The notes under the pieces were generated by a model that was not told where the DNA came from, made no database searches, and was given only the letters and a program-made list of their open reading frames with translations. Of a DNA stretch of 53,040 nt, positions 8,644-15,935 are shown piece by piece. The DNA is from an uncultured Alphaproteobacteria bacterium (GTDB lineage Bacteria > Pseudomonadota > Alphaproteobacteria > UBA6615), in contig CALSML010000027.1 in the NCBI GenBank assembly GCA_943787445.1, positions 1 through 53,040 of the forward strand. Direction: 5' to 3'. The translations under genes and the position numbers were made by a program. How positions within the stretch are numbered: position 1 is the stretch's first letter; every line of letters begins with the position of its first letter.

Positions 8644-9531
8644 ATGCCCCACATCACAACCGATGACGGCGTGAAACTCTGGGTCGAGGAACATGGCAGC
8701 GGGACCCCCATCGTCTTCGCCCATGAGTTCGGCGGCGATATCCGCAGCTGGGAGCCCCAGCTGCGCCACTTCGCACGGAACTACCGCACGATCGCCTTCA
8801 ACGCGCGGGGCTATCCCCCCAGCGACGTGCCCGAGAATGTGGAGATGTACGGCCAGTTCCGGGCGGTGGACGACATTCTCGCCGTGCTCGACGGGCTCAA
8901 CATCGAGAAGGCCCATATTGTCGGCCTGTCCATGGGCGGCTTCGCAGCGCTGCATTTCGGCTTCCGCCATCCCGACCGGGCCCTGTCCCTGACCGTCGCC
9001 GGGGCGGGCTATGGCGCCCACCCCGATGTGCACGAACAGTTCGCCCAGGAAACCAAGGAGGTGGCCGCGCGGATCGAAGCAGACACCATGGCCGAATTCT
9101 CGAAGATCTACGCCATCGGCCCGACCCGGGTGCAATACGCCAACAAGGACCCCCGCGGCTGGGAAGCCTTCTCCAAGGAACTCGCCGACCATTCAACCAA
9201 GGGCTCGGCAAACACCATGCGCGCCGTTCAGGGCGGACGCCCGTCCCTCTACGATTTCCCGCGGGAGATGCAGGCCCTCAAGGTGCCCACCCTGATCATG
9301 AATGGCGACGAGGATGACCCCTGTCTGGATGTGGGGCTGTTCATGAAGCGCAACATCCCGTCATCGGCACTGGTGTCGCTGCCCCGATCCGGTCACCTGA
9401 TCAATCTGGAGGAGCCGGCCCTGTTCAACCAGCTGCTCGGCGATTTCCTCGCCCGGGTCGATGCCGGCCGCTGGGAGATGCGCGACCCGCGTTCGATGAC
9501 AACGGATATTCTGTGGACGCCGGATAAGTAG
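8644..9531 (+). CDS. Alpha/beta-fold hydrolase
   Basis: A 295-residue cytoplasmic alpha/beta hydrolase. The oxyanion region is VFAHEFGGDIRSWEPQL (24-40). The nucleophile elbow is GLSMGG with S96, the acid is D225 (GDEDD) and the base is H251 (SGHLINLEEP). The start at 8644 is preceded by AGGAGAAACCT. It resembles 3-oxoadipate enol-lactonase and carboxylesterase-like members but substrate assignment is not possible. Location directly behind the enoyl-CoA hydratase suggests a role in the same degradative route, for example hydrolysis of an ester, lactone or CoA thioester. Confidence 0.85.
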   Translation: MPHITTDDGVKLWVEEHGSGTPIVFAHEFGGDIRSWEPQLRHFARNYRTIAFNARGYPPSDVPENVEMYGQFRAVDDILAVLDGLNIEKAHIVGLSMGGFAALHFGFRHPDRALSLTVAGAGYGAHPDVHEQFAQETKEVAARIEADTMAEFSKIYAIGPTRVQYANKDPRGWEAFSKELADHSTKGSANTMRAVQGGRPSLYDFPREMQALKVPTLIMNGDEDDPCLDVGLFMKRNIPSSALVSLPRSGHLINLEEPALFNQLLGDFLARVDAGRWEMRDPRSMTTDILWTPDK

Positions 9532-9545
9532 GGCGCCTTCGCCCC

Positions 9546-10328
9546 TCACCCAATCCCGTAGGGCTTGGCCCAGCCGAGACCTTCCAGCGTACCCGTGCGG
9601 GGTTTGTATTCCGCGCCGAGCCAGCCGTCATAGCCGGCTGCTTCGATCATGTCGAAAAGAAACGGGTGGTTCATTTCGCCGTGGTCGGGCTCGTTGCGGC
9701 CGGGCACGCCCGCGAACTGGATATAGGCAGATTTCGCCAGATAGGTCTCGATCTTGTCGGAGACAAAACCCTCGGCCATCTGGGTGTGATAGAGGTCGAA
9801 CTGGACCTTCACATTGTCCCGGGCGATCTCGTCGGCAATGGCATGGCCCATGGCCTGGCCGACGAGGAAATAGCCGGGATTGTCCGTGTGGTTGAGGGGT
9901 TCGAGATGCAGGGTGATGCCCCGCTCGGCCGCCCGGTCCGAGGCTTCACGCATATTGGACACAAGGGTGGCCCGGTGGTCCGCCGGGTTGGCGTCTGCGG
10001 GCATGGTGCCGGACATGACATGGATGCGGGTACAGCCCAGCGCATCAGCGCTGTCCATCGCAAGGGTCAGATCATCGAGAAACGCCGCTTCTTCCCCCGG
10101 GATTGCCGCGCGGCCAAACTTCGTGGCCTCGCTGTCTCCATAGGGGGTGTTGAGCAGGGTGCATTCCACCCCAGCACGGTCGAGTTTGGTCGCCAGGTCA
10201 TCAAGGTCCTGATCATAGGGGCGCTGAATCTCAACCCCCGTGAAGCCCACATCGGCGGCTGCGGCAATCCGGTCGGGCAGCGGGTGCTCGGTGAACATCA
10301 TCATCAGGCAGGAAGCGAATTTGGGCAT
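9546..10328 (-). CDS. Hydroxypyruvate isomerase-like TIM-barrel protein
   Basis: A 260-residue member of the xylose-isomerase-like TIM-barrel family, closest in pattern to hydroxypyruvate isomerase (Hyi), which converts hydroxypyruvate to tartronate semialdehyde. The start MPKFASCLMMMFTEHP is typical of Hyi. Metal or catalytic residues at family positions are E143 (HLEPLN), D178 and H181 (QFDLYHTQ), Q204 (IQFAGVPGRNEP) and E240 (GAEYKP). It is convergent with the hydrolase at 8644. Related OtnI-type isomerases act on 2-oxo-tetronate, which is an alternative given that a tartrate-dehydratase-like enzyme occurs elsewhere in the window. Confidence 0.85.
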   Translation of the reverse strand: MPKFASCLMMMFTEHPLPDRIAAAADVGFTGVEIQRPYDQDLDDLATKLDRAGVECTLLNTPYGDSEATKFGRAAIPGEEAAFLDDLTLAMDSADALGCTRIHVMSGTMPADANPADHRATLVSNMREASDRAAERGITLHLEPLNHTDNPGYFLVGQAMGHAIADEIARDNVKVQFDLYHTQMAEGFVSDKIETYLAKSAYIQFAGVPGRNEPDHGEMNHPFLFDMIEAAGYDGWLGAEYKPRTGTLEGLGWAKPYGIG

Positions 10329-10428
10329 GGGTCAGAACCTTCGTGTGAAACAATGCCCTGTTATCGCGATTTCGGGGGCCGCGGACAAGCCGCGAGGCAC
10401 GCCTTCGCCGGTTCGCCTCACCAATACC

Positions 10429-10524
10429 CGTTACCCCCGCGCAGGCGGGGGGTCCATACACGCACGCGGCTATCAGACCAAGCATCGGCGTTTATGGATG
10501 CCCGCCTTCGCGGGCATGACCAGA
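10429..10524. repeat. Paired palindromic repeat
   Basis: An A-like unit (ACCCCCGC..GCGGGGGGT) is followed after a spacer by GTTTATGG and a B unit with arms ATGCCCGC and GCGGGCAT ending GACCA. It lies between hyi-like and osmC-like genes, both on the minus strand. Confidence 0.75.
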
Positions 10525-10531
10525 TCGTCAG

Positions 10532-11026
10532 CTAGCAAGCCACCCAACCGTCGGGGGTCTTCAGGCGGTGGGCGATCTCGTTCTGGGGGGTGAGTATGGC
10601 TTCGATGAAGCAGCCCTTCTTGGCCGCTTCGATCAGGCGGAGCTGATCCTCCAGCGGGGACTCGGTCTCGAAGGAGATGTCCATGGCGATGCTCTTCGGT
10701 GCCGACTTATAAGGGGCGCGGCCCTTCTGCGTGGCCACCCATTCGCAGCGACAGGAAATCTTCGGGTCGGTGATATCCACCCGCAGGCGTTTGGAAAAGG
10801 CGCGCATCTGGGTCATCAGGCAGCTGGTCAGCCCGGCGATGAAATAGGCGATGGGCAGTGGCGCCGTGCCATCGCCACCATGAAAGCCATATTCATCCGA
10901 GGCCATTTCCCATTCGATCACTTCGGGGACCATCAGGCGCACATCCATTTCGCAGCGCATGCTGCCCACGCCCGTGGCATCGCATTCAAAGGCAACTTCA
11001 AAGGATTTCACGTCATCACTGGCCAT
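10532..11026 (-). CDS. OsmC/Ohr-family peroxiredoxin-like protein
   Basis: A 164-residue OsmC-fold protein. The two redox-active cysteines of the family are C69 (GLTSCLMTQM) and C139 (AKKGCFIEAIL). These proteins reduce organic hydroperoxides with thiol reductants. The start at 11026 is chosen because GAGGAAG stands seven bases upstream; an alternative ATG at 11053 would add nine residues. The open frame continues much further upstream to 11443 but there it is the antisense of the SDR gene. Expressed divergently from the SDR at 11192. Loss of the second cysteine's usual context would leave a carbonyl- or lipid-binding role as an alternative. Confidence 0.8.
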   Translation of the reverse strand: MASDDVKSFEVAFECDATGVGSMRCEMDVRLMVPEVIEWEMASDEYGFHGGDGTAPLPIAYFIAGLTSCLMTQMRAFSKRLRVDITDPKISCRCEWVATQKGRAPYKSAPKSIAMDISFETESPLEDQLRLIEAAKKGCFIEAILTPQNEIAHRLKTPDGWVAC

Positions 11027-11191
11027 TGGGGTCTTCCTCGGGAATTGGGTCATGTGGGCTCTCTGGCGGAGCCTCACAGTTGCGGATTGTGCCGCAGGAC
11101 GGGCCAGCCCCGCAAATGCGGCAATTGAACCGGGCGGGACGAAGAGGTATGCACTCAGGCAGCGAACAAACATCCATCCGGGGAAAATTTC

Positions 11192-11929
11192 ATGTCCAGA
11201 GTTCTGATTGTAACCGGCGGAAGCCGCGGACTTGGCGCCGCCACCTGCATCGGCGCCGCCGAACAGGGTTATGAGGCCATCTGCGTCAACTATGTGGGCA
11301 ACAAGGAGCGCGCCGATCAGGTCGTGGCTGCGTGTGAAGCCGCCGGTGCGAAAGCCATTGCCGTGCAGGCCGATATCACCGAGGAAGCCGATATCGTGCG
11401 CATGTTCGAAACGGTCGATGCGGAACTGGGCACCGTGACCCATCTGGTCAACAGCGCCGGGATCGTCGGCCCCTATGCCCGGGTTGATGAACTGGACTGG
11501 GACGGGCTGGAAGAGCTCTGGACCCTGAACATCACCGCGACGATGATCTGCTCACGCGAGGCGATCAAGCGCATGTCGACCACCCATGGCGGCAAGGGCG
11601 GCGGCATCGTGCATCTGTCCTCGGCGGCCTCCCATCTGGGTGGCGCGGGCGTCAATGTCGCCTATGCGGCTTCCAAGGGCGCGATCGATTCCATGAACTG
11701 GGGCATGGCCCAGGAGGTCGCCGCCGAAGGTATCCGCGTGAACGCGGTCAGCCCGGGGGTGATCGACACCGAAATCCAGCCCGAAGGCCGGGTCGAGGCC
11801 GTGGGCCCCAACCTGCCCATGAAACGGGTCGGCCAGGCCGAAGAGGTCGCCAATACGATCCTGTTCCTGCTGTCGGATGCGGCTTCGTATATCTCCGGCA
11901 CCAAGGTCAACGTGTCCGGCGCGCGGTAG
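11192..11929 (+). CDS. SDR-family NAD(P)-dependent oxidoreductase
   Basis: A 245-residue classical short-chain dehydrogenase. The cofactor site is TGGSRGLG (8-15), NSAG is at 87-90, the catalytic serine is S144 and the YxxxK pair is Y158/K162 (YAASKG). The C-terminal PMKRVGQAEEVANTILFLLSDAASYISGTKVNVSGAR ending is typical of FabG/glucose-1-dehydrogenase-like members. It oxidises or reduces a hydroxy/keto group; the substrate is unknown. It faces the OsmC-like gene divergently, and a repeat pair follows its stop codon. Confidence 0.88.
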   Translation: MSRVLIVTGGSRGLGAATCIGAAEQGYEAICVNYVGNKERADQVVAACEAAGAKAIAVQADITEEADIVRMFETVDAELGTVTHLVNSAGIVGPYARVDELDWDGLEELWTLNITATMICSREAIKRMSTTHGGKGGGIVHLSSAASHLGGAGVNVAYAASKGAIDSMNWGMAQEVAAEGIRVNAVSPGVIDTEIQPEGRVEAVGPNLPMKRVGQAEEVANTILFLLSDAASYISGTKVNVSGAR

Positions 11930-11944
11930 GACTGACACCTTCGG

Positions 11945-12038
11945 TCGTCATGCCCGCGAAGGCGGGCATCCATAGCCACGCTTCCGAACGAGGCAACCGT
12001 CTGTGTTTATGGGTTCCCGCCTTCGCGGGAACGACGAG
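11945..12038. repeat. Paired palindromic repeat, reversed order (B then A)
   Basis: Type B unit (ATGCCCGC gaag GCGGGCAT, then CCATAG) comes first, followed after a spacer by GTTTATGG and type A (GTTCCCGC cttc GCGGGAAC, then GACGAG). The order is inverted relative to the copy at 6091, as expected for a mobile unit that can insert in either orientation. It lies against the remnant GIY-YIG gene. Confidence 0.8.
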
Positions 12039-12044
12039 AGGTGT

Positions 12045-12332
12045 TTAGGATGCGATGCTGTCGAACAGGCCCGTCCAATCCGGATTGTCTTCTTCGATCA
12101 GGTGGATCTTCCAGTCACGATTCCATTTCTTGAGCTGTCTCTCGCGGGCGATCGCGAGCGGCGCCGTTTTGTGTTCTTCGAAGTACACAAGCTTATGGGT
12201 TTAATGGCGCGACGTGAAACCTGCGACCGCATCCGTGCGGTGTTCATGGAAGCGGCGGACCAAATTGTTCGTCACACCGATATCGAGCGTGCCGTGTTTG
12301 CGATTGGTCAAAACGTAGACATAGCCGGTCAT
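12045..12332 (-). pseudogene. GIY-YIG nuclease superfamily protein (UPF0213/YhbQ-like) with in-frame TAA
   Basis: Starting at the ATG at 12332 the frame reads MTGYVYVLTNRKHGTLDIGV, a GIY-YIG domain opening in which the usual Y-I-G is D-I-G. It continues with NNLVRRFHEHRTDAVAGFTSRH. A TAA codon at 12201-12203 (codon 44) interrupts it. The same frame then resumes with family-like THKLVYFEEHKTAPLAIARERQLKKWNRDWK and ends at 12045, giving the usual length of about 95 residues. The rest of the frame is undamaged, so a single substitution or sequence error explains the break. These small proteins are widespread, and genes of this kind are often mobile or gained and lost; here it is bracketed by repeats. 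Confidence 0.8.
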
Positions 12333-12383
12333 GGCAATCCAGCATCGTCAAATACGCAAGAACGAGCAACTTCAATCATCATC

Positions 12384-12473
12384 GTCATGCCCGCGCAGGC
12401 GGGCATCCATAATCACCGTTCCAGACCGGGTGGGTTCCGAGTTTATGGGTTCCCGCCTTCGCGGGAACGACGA
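12384..12473. repeat. Paired palindromic repeat, last copy
   Basis: Order B then A, as at 11945: arms ATGCCCGC/GCGGGCAT with CCATAA following, spacer, GTTTATGG, arms GTTCCCGC/GCGGGAAC and GACGA. It sits just past the stop of the AhpD-like gene. I found no further copies from here to the end of the window. Confidence 0.8.
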
Positions 12474-12487
12474 CCGAAGATTTTGAC

Positions 12488-13579
12488 CTACAAATGCCGG
12501 AAGGTGTTTTCCGCCGACTTGTAGGCGTTGAGGCCGAGTTGTTCGCGCAGGTCTTCGGTGCCCTTGAAGACCATGTCGTCAATGGGGATACCGATCCCGT
12601 TGGCGACGCGGTCGTTCTTGGAAAAATTGGCGGCAACGGCGCTGGCGCCGGATACGGCAGCAGGGCCGAGGGCCTCGGCCAGAGCAGTACGGGCCTTATC
12701 CAGTGCCGCCAGATCCGTGCCGATGATGGCGGCAGCAAATTCCAGCAGCAGATCGCCTGACGGCACGCCGGTGTCGAGTTCCGGGCGCACCAGCGCTTCC
12801 GGGTTCACGTTCAGATTGGTTGCTTGTCCACTCTCACGGAGGAACCGGGCATGCCCGGTGGTTCAGTAAAAGCAGTCGTTGATGGCCGACACCCGCCCTG
12901 CCACGACTTCCACCTGGGGCCGGGTCAGGCCTTCGTGGTGGTTGTAGTCGAAATTCATGATCTTCGGCAGGAGCACATATTGCGCCTGTTCCAGCTCCAC
13001 ATGGGCGCGGAACTCATCAGGCACGATGGAAAGCGCGCGCATGATATAGGGTTTGAACGGGCCGTAGAGCTCTCTGGCGAGCGCGCCGCCTTCGGGCGGG
13101 TTGGGAATGGTCGGCACGAAAGCCTGTTCGGGCACCGCTTCGACCGGCAGCTCCCGTGACGGGGTGCCTGGCTGGGGTTCGGCAAAGGGCCGCAGCGGCA
13201 CGCCGATGCCACGGGCATAGACGTCCAGATTGACCACAAATGAGACGATCGCCACCAGCTCGGCGAATTTGGGATCGCTCAGCCCGGCATCCCGCGCGCG
13301 CTGATAGGTATCCATGTCGAAATCCCTGGGGGATGCGGCCAGACAGCGGATGATCGCCCGGACATCTTCGGGCAGGTCCACATCCGGCAAGGCACCACCG
13401 TCTTCGGGGGCCTCCAGCATGCCCGCATCAATGCAGGACTGCCGGGCTTCCGAGATCACCGCGAGGCGTTGGGCGGCCGATCCCCAGATGCCGGCGCGGG
13501 CGAAACGCTCGAACTGCGCGGCATGGGCGTCGGCCAGATCGTCGCGCACCGGAAACTCTGAATCACTGTAAAATGACAT
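12488..13579 (-). CDS. AhpD-like (carboxymuconolactone decarboxylase family) protein, candidate selenoprotein with CxxU
   Basis: Two open frames, 13579-12866 and 12862-12488, lie in the same frame and are separated by a single TGA at 12863-12865 (codon 239). The residues around it read NDCFY-UGA-TTGHARFLRE. In AhpD-like peroxidases this position is the second cysteine of CxxC followed by H a few residues later, so the UGA falls exactly on the redox residue, giving C236-F-Y-U239 and H243. Read through, the protein is 363 residues, with a first CMD-like helical half lacking cysteines (near 90-130) and the active half at 215-250, then a 120-residue C-terminal part that keeps clean coding character to the TAG at 12488. 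A hairpin follows the UGA at a SECIS-compatible distance. The start at 13579 has GAGAGGGG upstream. CxxU forms of AhpD-like proteins are known in bacteria. The alternative is a TGC/TGT to TGA mutation or error. Confidence 0.78.
12826..12862 (-). promoter_or_regulatory. Candidate bacterial SECIS element
   Basis: Downstream of the UGA the mRNA can form a seven-pair stem, GUUCCUC (12845-12839) with GAGUGGAC (12833-12826), with one bulged U and a five-base loop CGUGA. The loop begins 25 bases after the UGA, inside the roughly 16-37 base range used for bacterial SECIS searches, and carries a G among its first two bases. A competing palindrome CCGGGCAUGCCCGG (12858-12845) lies nearer the UGA. The bulge is on the 3' side, unlike E. 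coli fdhF, so this is only a plausible match. Confidence 0.45.
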
Positions 13580-13628
13580 GGCGAACCCCTCTCCGTACAA
13601 ACCTAACGGATTCGCGGAAACCCCGGGC

Positions 13629-14642
13629 CTAAATCTCGATCACGATTTTGCCAAAATGCTCGCCTGCGCGCATATGGGCGAAGGCCGCGGGCAAGTCGTC
13701 CAGCCCGAAGCGGGTGTCATCGAGCGCCGGTCTCAGCCCGTTCTGGGCGATCGCGCGCAGCATGGCGTCGAACTGCTCATAACTGCCGCAGGTCACCCCT
13801 TCGAGGCGAATCTTGCGGGTGACGACCAGCGGCAGGCGGAACTCGTGATTGGCGCCTGACAGCACGCCGATCAGCGCAATCGCACCGCCCAGACGAACCG
13901 CCTTCACCGATTGTTCGAGGGTGCCTGCCCCGCCCACTTCGACCACCAGATCGAGGCCCCGTCCCCCGACCGCATCACGCGCGGCGCGGGCCCATTCGGG
14001 GGTCTCTGCGTAATTGATCAGATGATCGGCACCCAGGCTTTTCAGGCGTTCGAGCTTGGCATCGGATGACGAGGTTGCAATGACCTGCGCACCGGCCATT
14101 CTGGCAAATTGCAGGGCAAAGACGGACACACCCCCCGACCCCTGGGTCAGCACGACGTCCCCGGGTTTCACCCTGCCCTGGTTAATCACCGCGCTCCATG
14201 CGGTCAGCGCAGCACAGGGCAGCGCGGCGGCTTCGGCGTGATCAAGATGGGCCGGTGTGTGGGCCAGGCCGTGTTCGGGCAGAACCCGCATCTCGCAGGC
14301 CATGCCATCGAGCAGACCGCCCAGCCCAGAATGCATGGCATGCTCGGTGGGCTCACCGGCCAGCCAGTCCTGAAAGAAATTGGCGACCACGTGATCGCCG
14401 GGCTGGAACCGGGTCACCCCGGCACCCACCGCAAGGACTTCGCCGGCCCCGTCCGAGACCGGGATCAGTCCTTCGGTCTTCTGGCGGGATCCATACCCGC
14501 CTTCGACCGTCAGCAAATCGCGGTAATTGAGCGTCGCGGCCCGGACGCGGACGAGTACCTCGCCGGGCCCGGGTTCCGGATCGGGGAGCTCGACAACCGA
14601 GAGATTGTCGAGCCCCGCCGCGGAAAGAACCGCTGCACGCAT
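13629..14642 (-). CDS. Zinc-independent MDR-family alcohol dehydrogenase/quinone oxidoreductase-like protein
   Basis: A 337-residue medium-chain dehydrogenase/reductase. The N-terminal catalytic domain contains LNYRDLLTVEGGYG, where zinc-type alcohol dehydrogenases would have a cysteine, and lacks the structural-zinc cysteine cluster, which points to the quinone-oxidoreductase-like branch. The Rossmann half shows GDVVLTQGSGGVSVFALQFARMAGAQVIATSSSDAKLERLKSLGAD, with a GSGGVS nucleotide loop. It probably reduces an activated double bond or carbonyl with NADPH. It lies 50 bases downstream of nothing obvious on its own strand except the MscS gene, whose stop is ten bases before its ATG, so those two are likely co-transcribed. 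Confidence 0.85.
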   Translation of the reverse strand: MRAAVLSAAGLDNLSVVELPDPEPGPGEVLVRVRAATLNYRDLLTVEGGYGSRQKTEGLIPVSDGAGEVLAVGAGVTRFQPGDHVVANFFQDWLAGEPTEHAMHSGLGGLLDGMACEMRVLPEHGLAHTPAHLDHAEAAALPCAALTAWSAVINQGRVKPGDVVLTQGSGGVSVFALQFARMAGAQVIATSSSDAKLERLKSLGADHLINYAETPEWARAARDAVGGRGLDLVVEVGGAGTLEQSVKAVRLGGAIALIGVLSGANHEFRLPLVVTRKIRLEGVTCGSYEQFDAMLRAIAQNGLRPALDDTRFGLDDLPAAFAHMRAGEHFGKIVIEI

Positions 14643-14651
14643 GGTGATAGC

Positions 14652-15485
14652 CTACTCGGCTGCCTGATTGACGTGATGGACCGTCTGCTGCGGGAACGGG
14701 ATCGAGATGCCATCAGCCTCGAGCTGCTCCTTGAGCTTCTTGGTCAGGTCCCAGCGCACACCCCAGTAATCGGCGGTATTCACCCAGACGCGGACCACGA
14801 TGTTCACCGAACTGTCGGCCAGCTCGGCCACGGCCACAACCGATTCCGGATCGGTCAGCGCCCGGGATTCCTCGCCGATCACGCGGTTGATGGTGGCCAT
14901 CGCAGTGTCGATGTTGTCGCCGTAATCGATGCCCATCATCAGATCGACACGACGGGTCGGATTGGCGCTGAAGTTCTTGATCGCCGAGCCCCAGATCTGG
15001 CCGTTCGGCATGATGATCTTGACGTTGTCACCGGTCGCGAGTTTGGTCGTGAACAGCCCGACTTCCTTCACGGTCCCGGCCTGACCGCCGATGTCGACGA
15101 AATCGCCGATCTTGAACGGACGGAACATCAGCAGCATGACGCCGGCGGCGACATTGCTGAGGGTGCCCTGCAGGGCCAGACCAATGGCCAGGCCGGCGGC
15201 ACCGAAGACGGCCACAAGACTTGTGGCTTCCACGCCGAACTGCTGCAGCGCGGCGATGATGACAAAGGCGATGATCGCGTAGCGCGTCAGACTTCCGAAG
15301 AACCGTACGAGGGTCGCATCCATCTTGCCGCTGCGGCCGAGTGTCCGTTCCAGCGCGCGACGGGCCCAGCCCGCGACCATGAAACCGACAACAATGATGA
15401 CCAACGCGCCGACCACGTCGATCCCGTAGGTCGCGAGAACCTCGTAGACCTTCTGTAATGTTTCCTGAACCTGTTCCTGATCCAT
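14652..15485 (-). CDS. Small-conductance mechanosensitive channel (MscS family)
   Basis: A 277-residue inner-membrane channel of standard MscS length. Three hydrophobic segments occupy about 18-40, 60-85 and 90-115; the third is glycine/alanine rich (AVFGAAGLAIGLALQGTLSNVAAGVMLLMFRPFKIGDFV), the pore-lining TM3 with its kink. A cytoplasmic beta and alpha/beta domain follows (VKEVGLFTTKLATGDNVKIIMPNGQIWGSAI...). It would release osmolytes on hypo-osmotic shock. The ADH-like gene starts ten bases downstream. Upstream lies a small broken membrane-protein gene. Confidence 0.92.
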   Translation of the reverse strand: MDQEQVQETLQKVYEVLATYGIDVVGALVIIVVGFMVAGWARRALERTLGRSGKMDATLVRFFGSLTRYAIIAFVIIAALQQFGVEATSLVAVFGAAGLAIGLALQGTLSNVAAGVMLLMFRPFKIGDFVDIGGQAGTVKEVGLFTTKLATGDNVKIIMPNGQIWGSAIKNFSANPTRRVDLMMGIDYGDNIDTAMATINRVIGEESRALTDPESVVAVAELADSSVNIVVRVWVNTADYWGVRWDLTKKLKEQLEADGISIPFPQQTVHHVNQAAE

Positions 15486-15569
15486 CTGCTTACTCTTTCA
15501 TAACGTGCACCGGCCTCACTGGACCCGTAACTGTTTCACAAACCTCTCCCAAAGCTCATGTCGGGCAGT

Positions 15570-15821
15570 CTAGCGACGCCTGCGCGCCAGCCGGATTCCC
15601 GCCAAAATCAACCAGATCGGCACCACCACAACGGCCCCGATCAGAACGAACGGAACGGCCTATTCGAGCGCATCCACCAGCACATTGAAGATGCTTTCAA
15701 CCGTGCCCCCCAGTGCGCCCAGCAACCCTTCCGGATCGATGTTGAACACCGACAACACAATTCCTACGACAAGCGAGAGAATGAAAATCTTGAGAAGTGT
15801 CCCACCCAGATTGCGCGGCAT
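15570..15821 (-). pseudogene. Small two-helix membrane protein (DUF6460-like) with in-frame TAG
   Basis: From the ATG at 15821 the frame gives MPRNLGGTLLKIFILSLVVG and a first hydrophobic helix, then FNIDPEGLLGALGGTVESIFNVLVDALE. A TAG at 15660-15662 (codon 54) interrupts it, and the same frame continues AVPFVLIGAVVVVPIWLILAGIRLARRRR to the next stop at 15570. The second half is a perfect membrane helix with a positive tail. In DUF6460-type proteins this position is commonly tryptophan (TGG), so one G-to-A change would create the TAG. Total length, 83 codons, fits that family as I remember it. Probably an MscS-neighbour membrane protein, recently broken or carrying a sequence error. Confidence 0.65.
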
Positions 15822-15935
15822 GCCGAACCCCACCGGTCGTCGTCAATAACCGGTCGGTTCTATGCGACCTGACGCTTATCGACGATAGTTATTCCGTCAT
15901 ATACGACAGAAAGAAACCGGACGAAAACCACCGAT

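Noticed and set aside
7945-9192. 415-codon minus-strand open frame
   Set aside because: Antisense to the enoyl-CoA hydratase and hydrolase; composition typical of shadow translation.
12201-12203. Recoding of the GIY-YIG and DUF6460-like stop codons
   Set aside because: They are TAA and TAG, not TGA, and do not fall on redox cysteines, so selenocysteine does not apply.
1467-12473. Repeated palindromes as a CRISPR array
   Set aside because: Copies are kilobases apart, vary in orientation, sit between genes and have no regular spacers or cas genes.
12488-12808. Independent 106-residue hypothetical gene starting at GTG 12808
   Set aside because: It is in frame with the AhpD-like ORF across one UGA, lacks a good ribosome site, and coding character extends upstream of its GTG to the UGA.
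14109-15458. 449-codon plus-strand open frame
   Set aside because: Antisense to the ADH-like and MscS genes, both with clear motifs.
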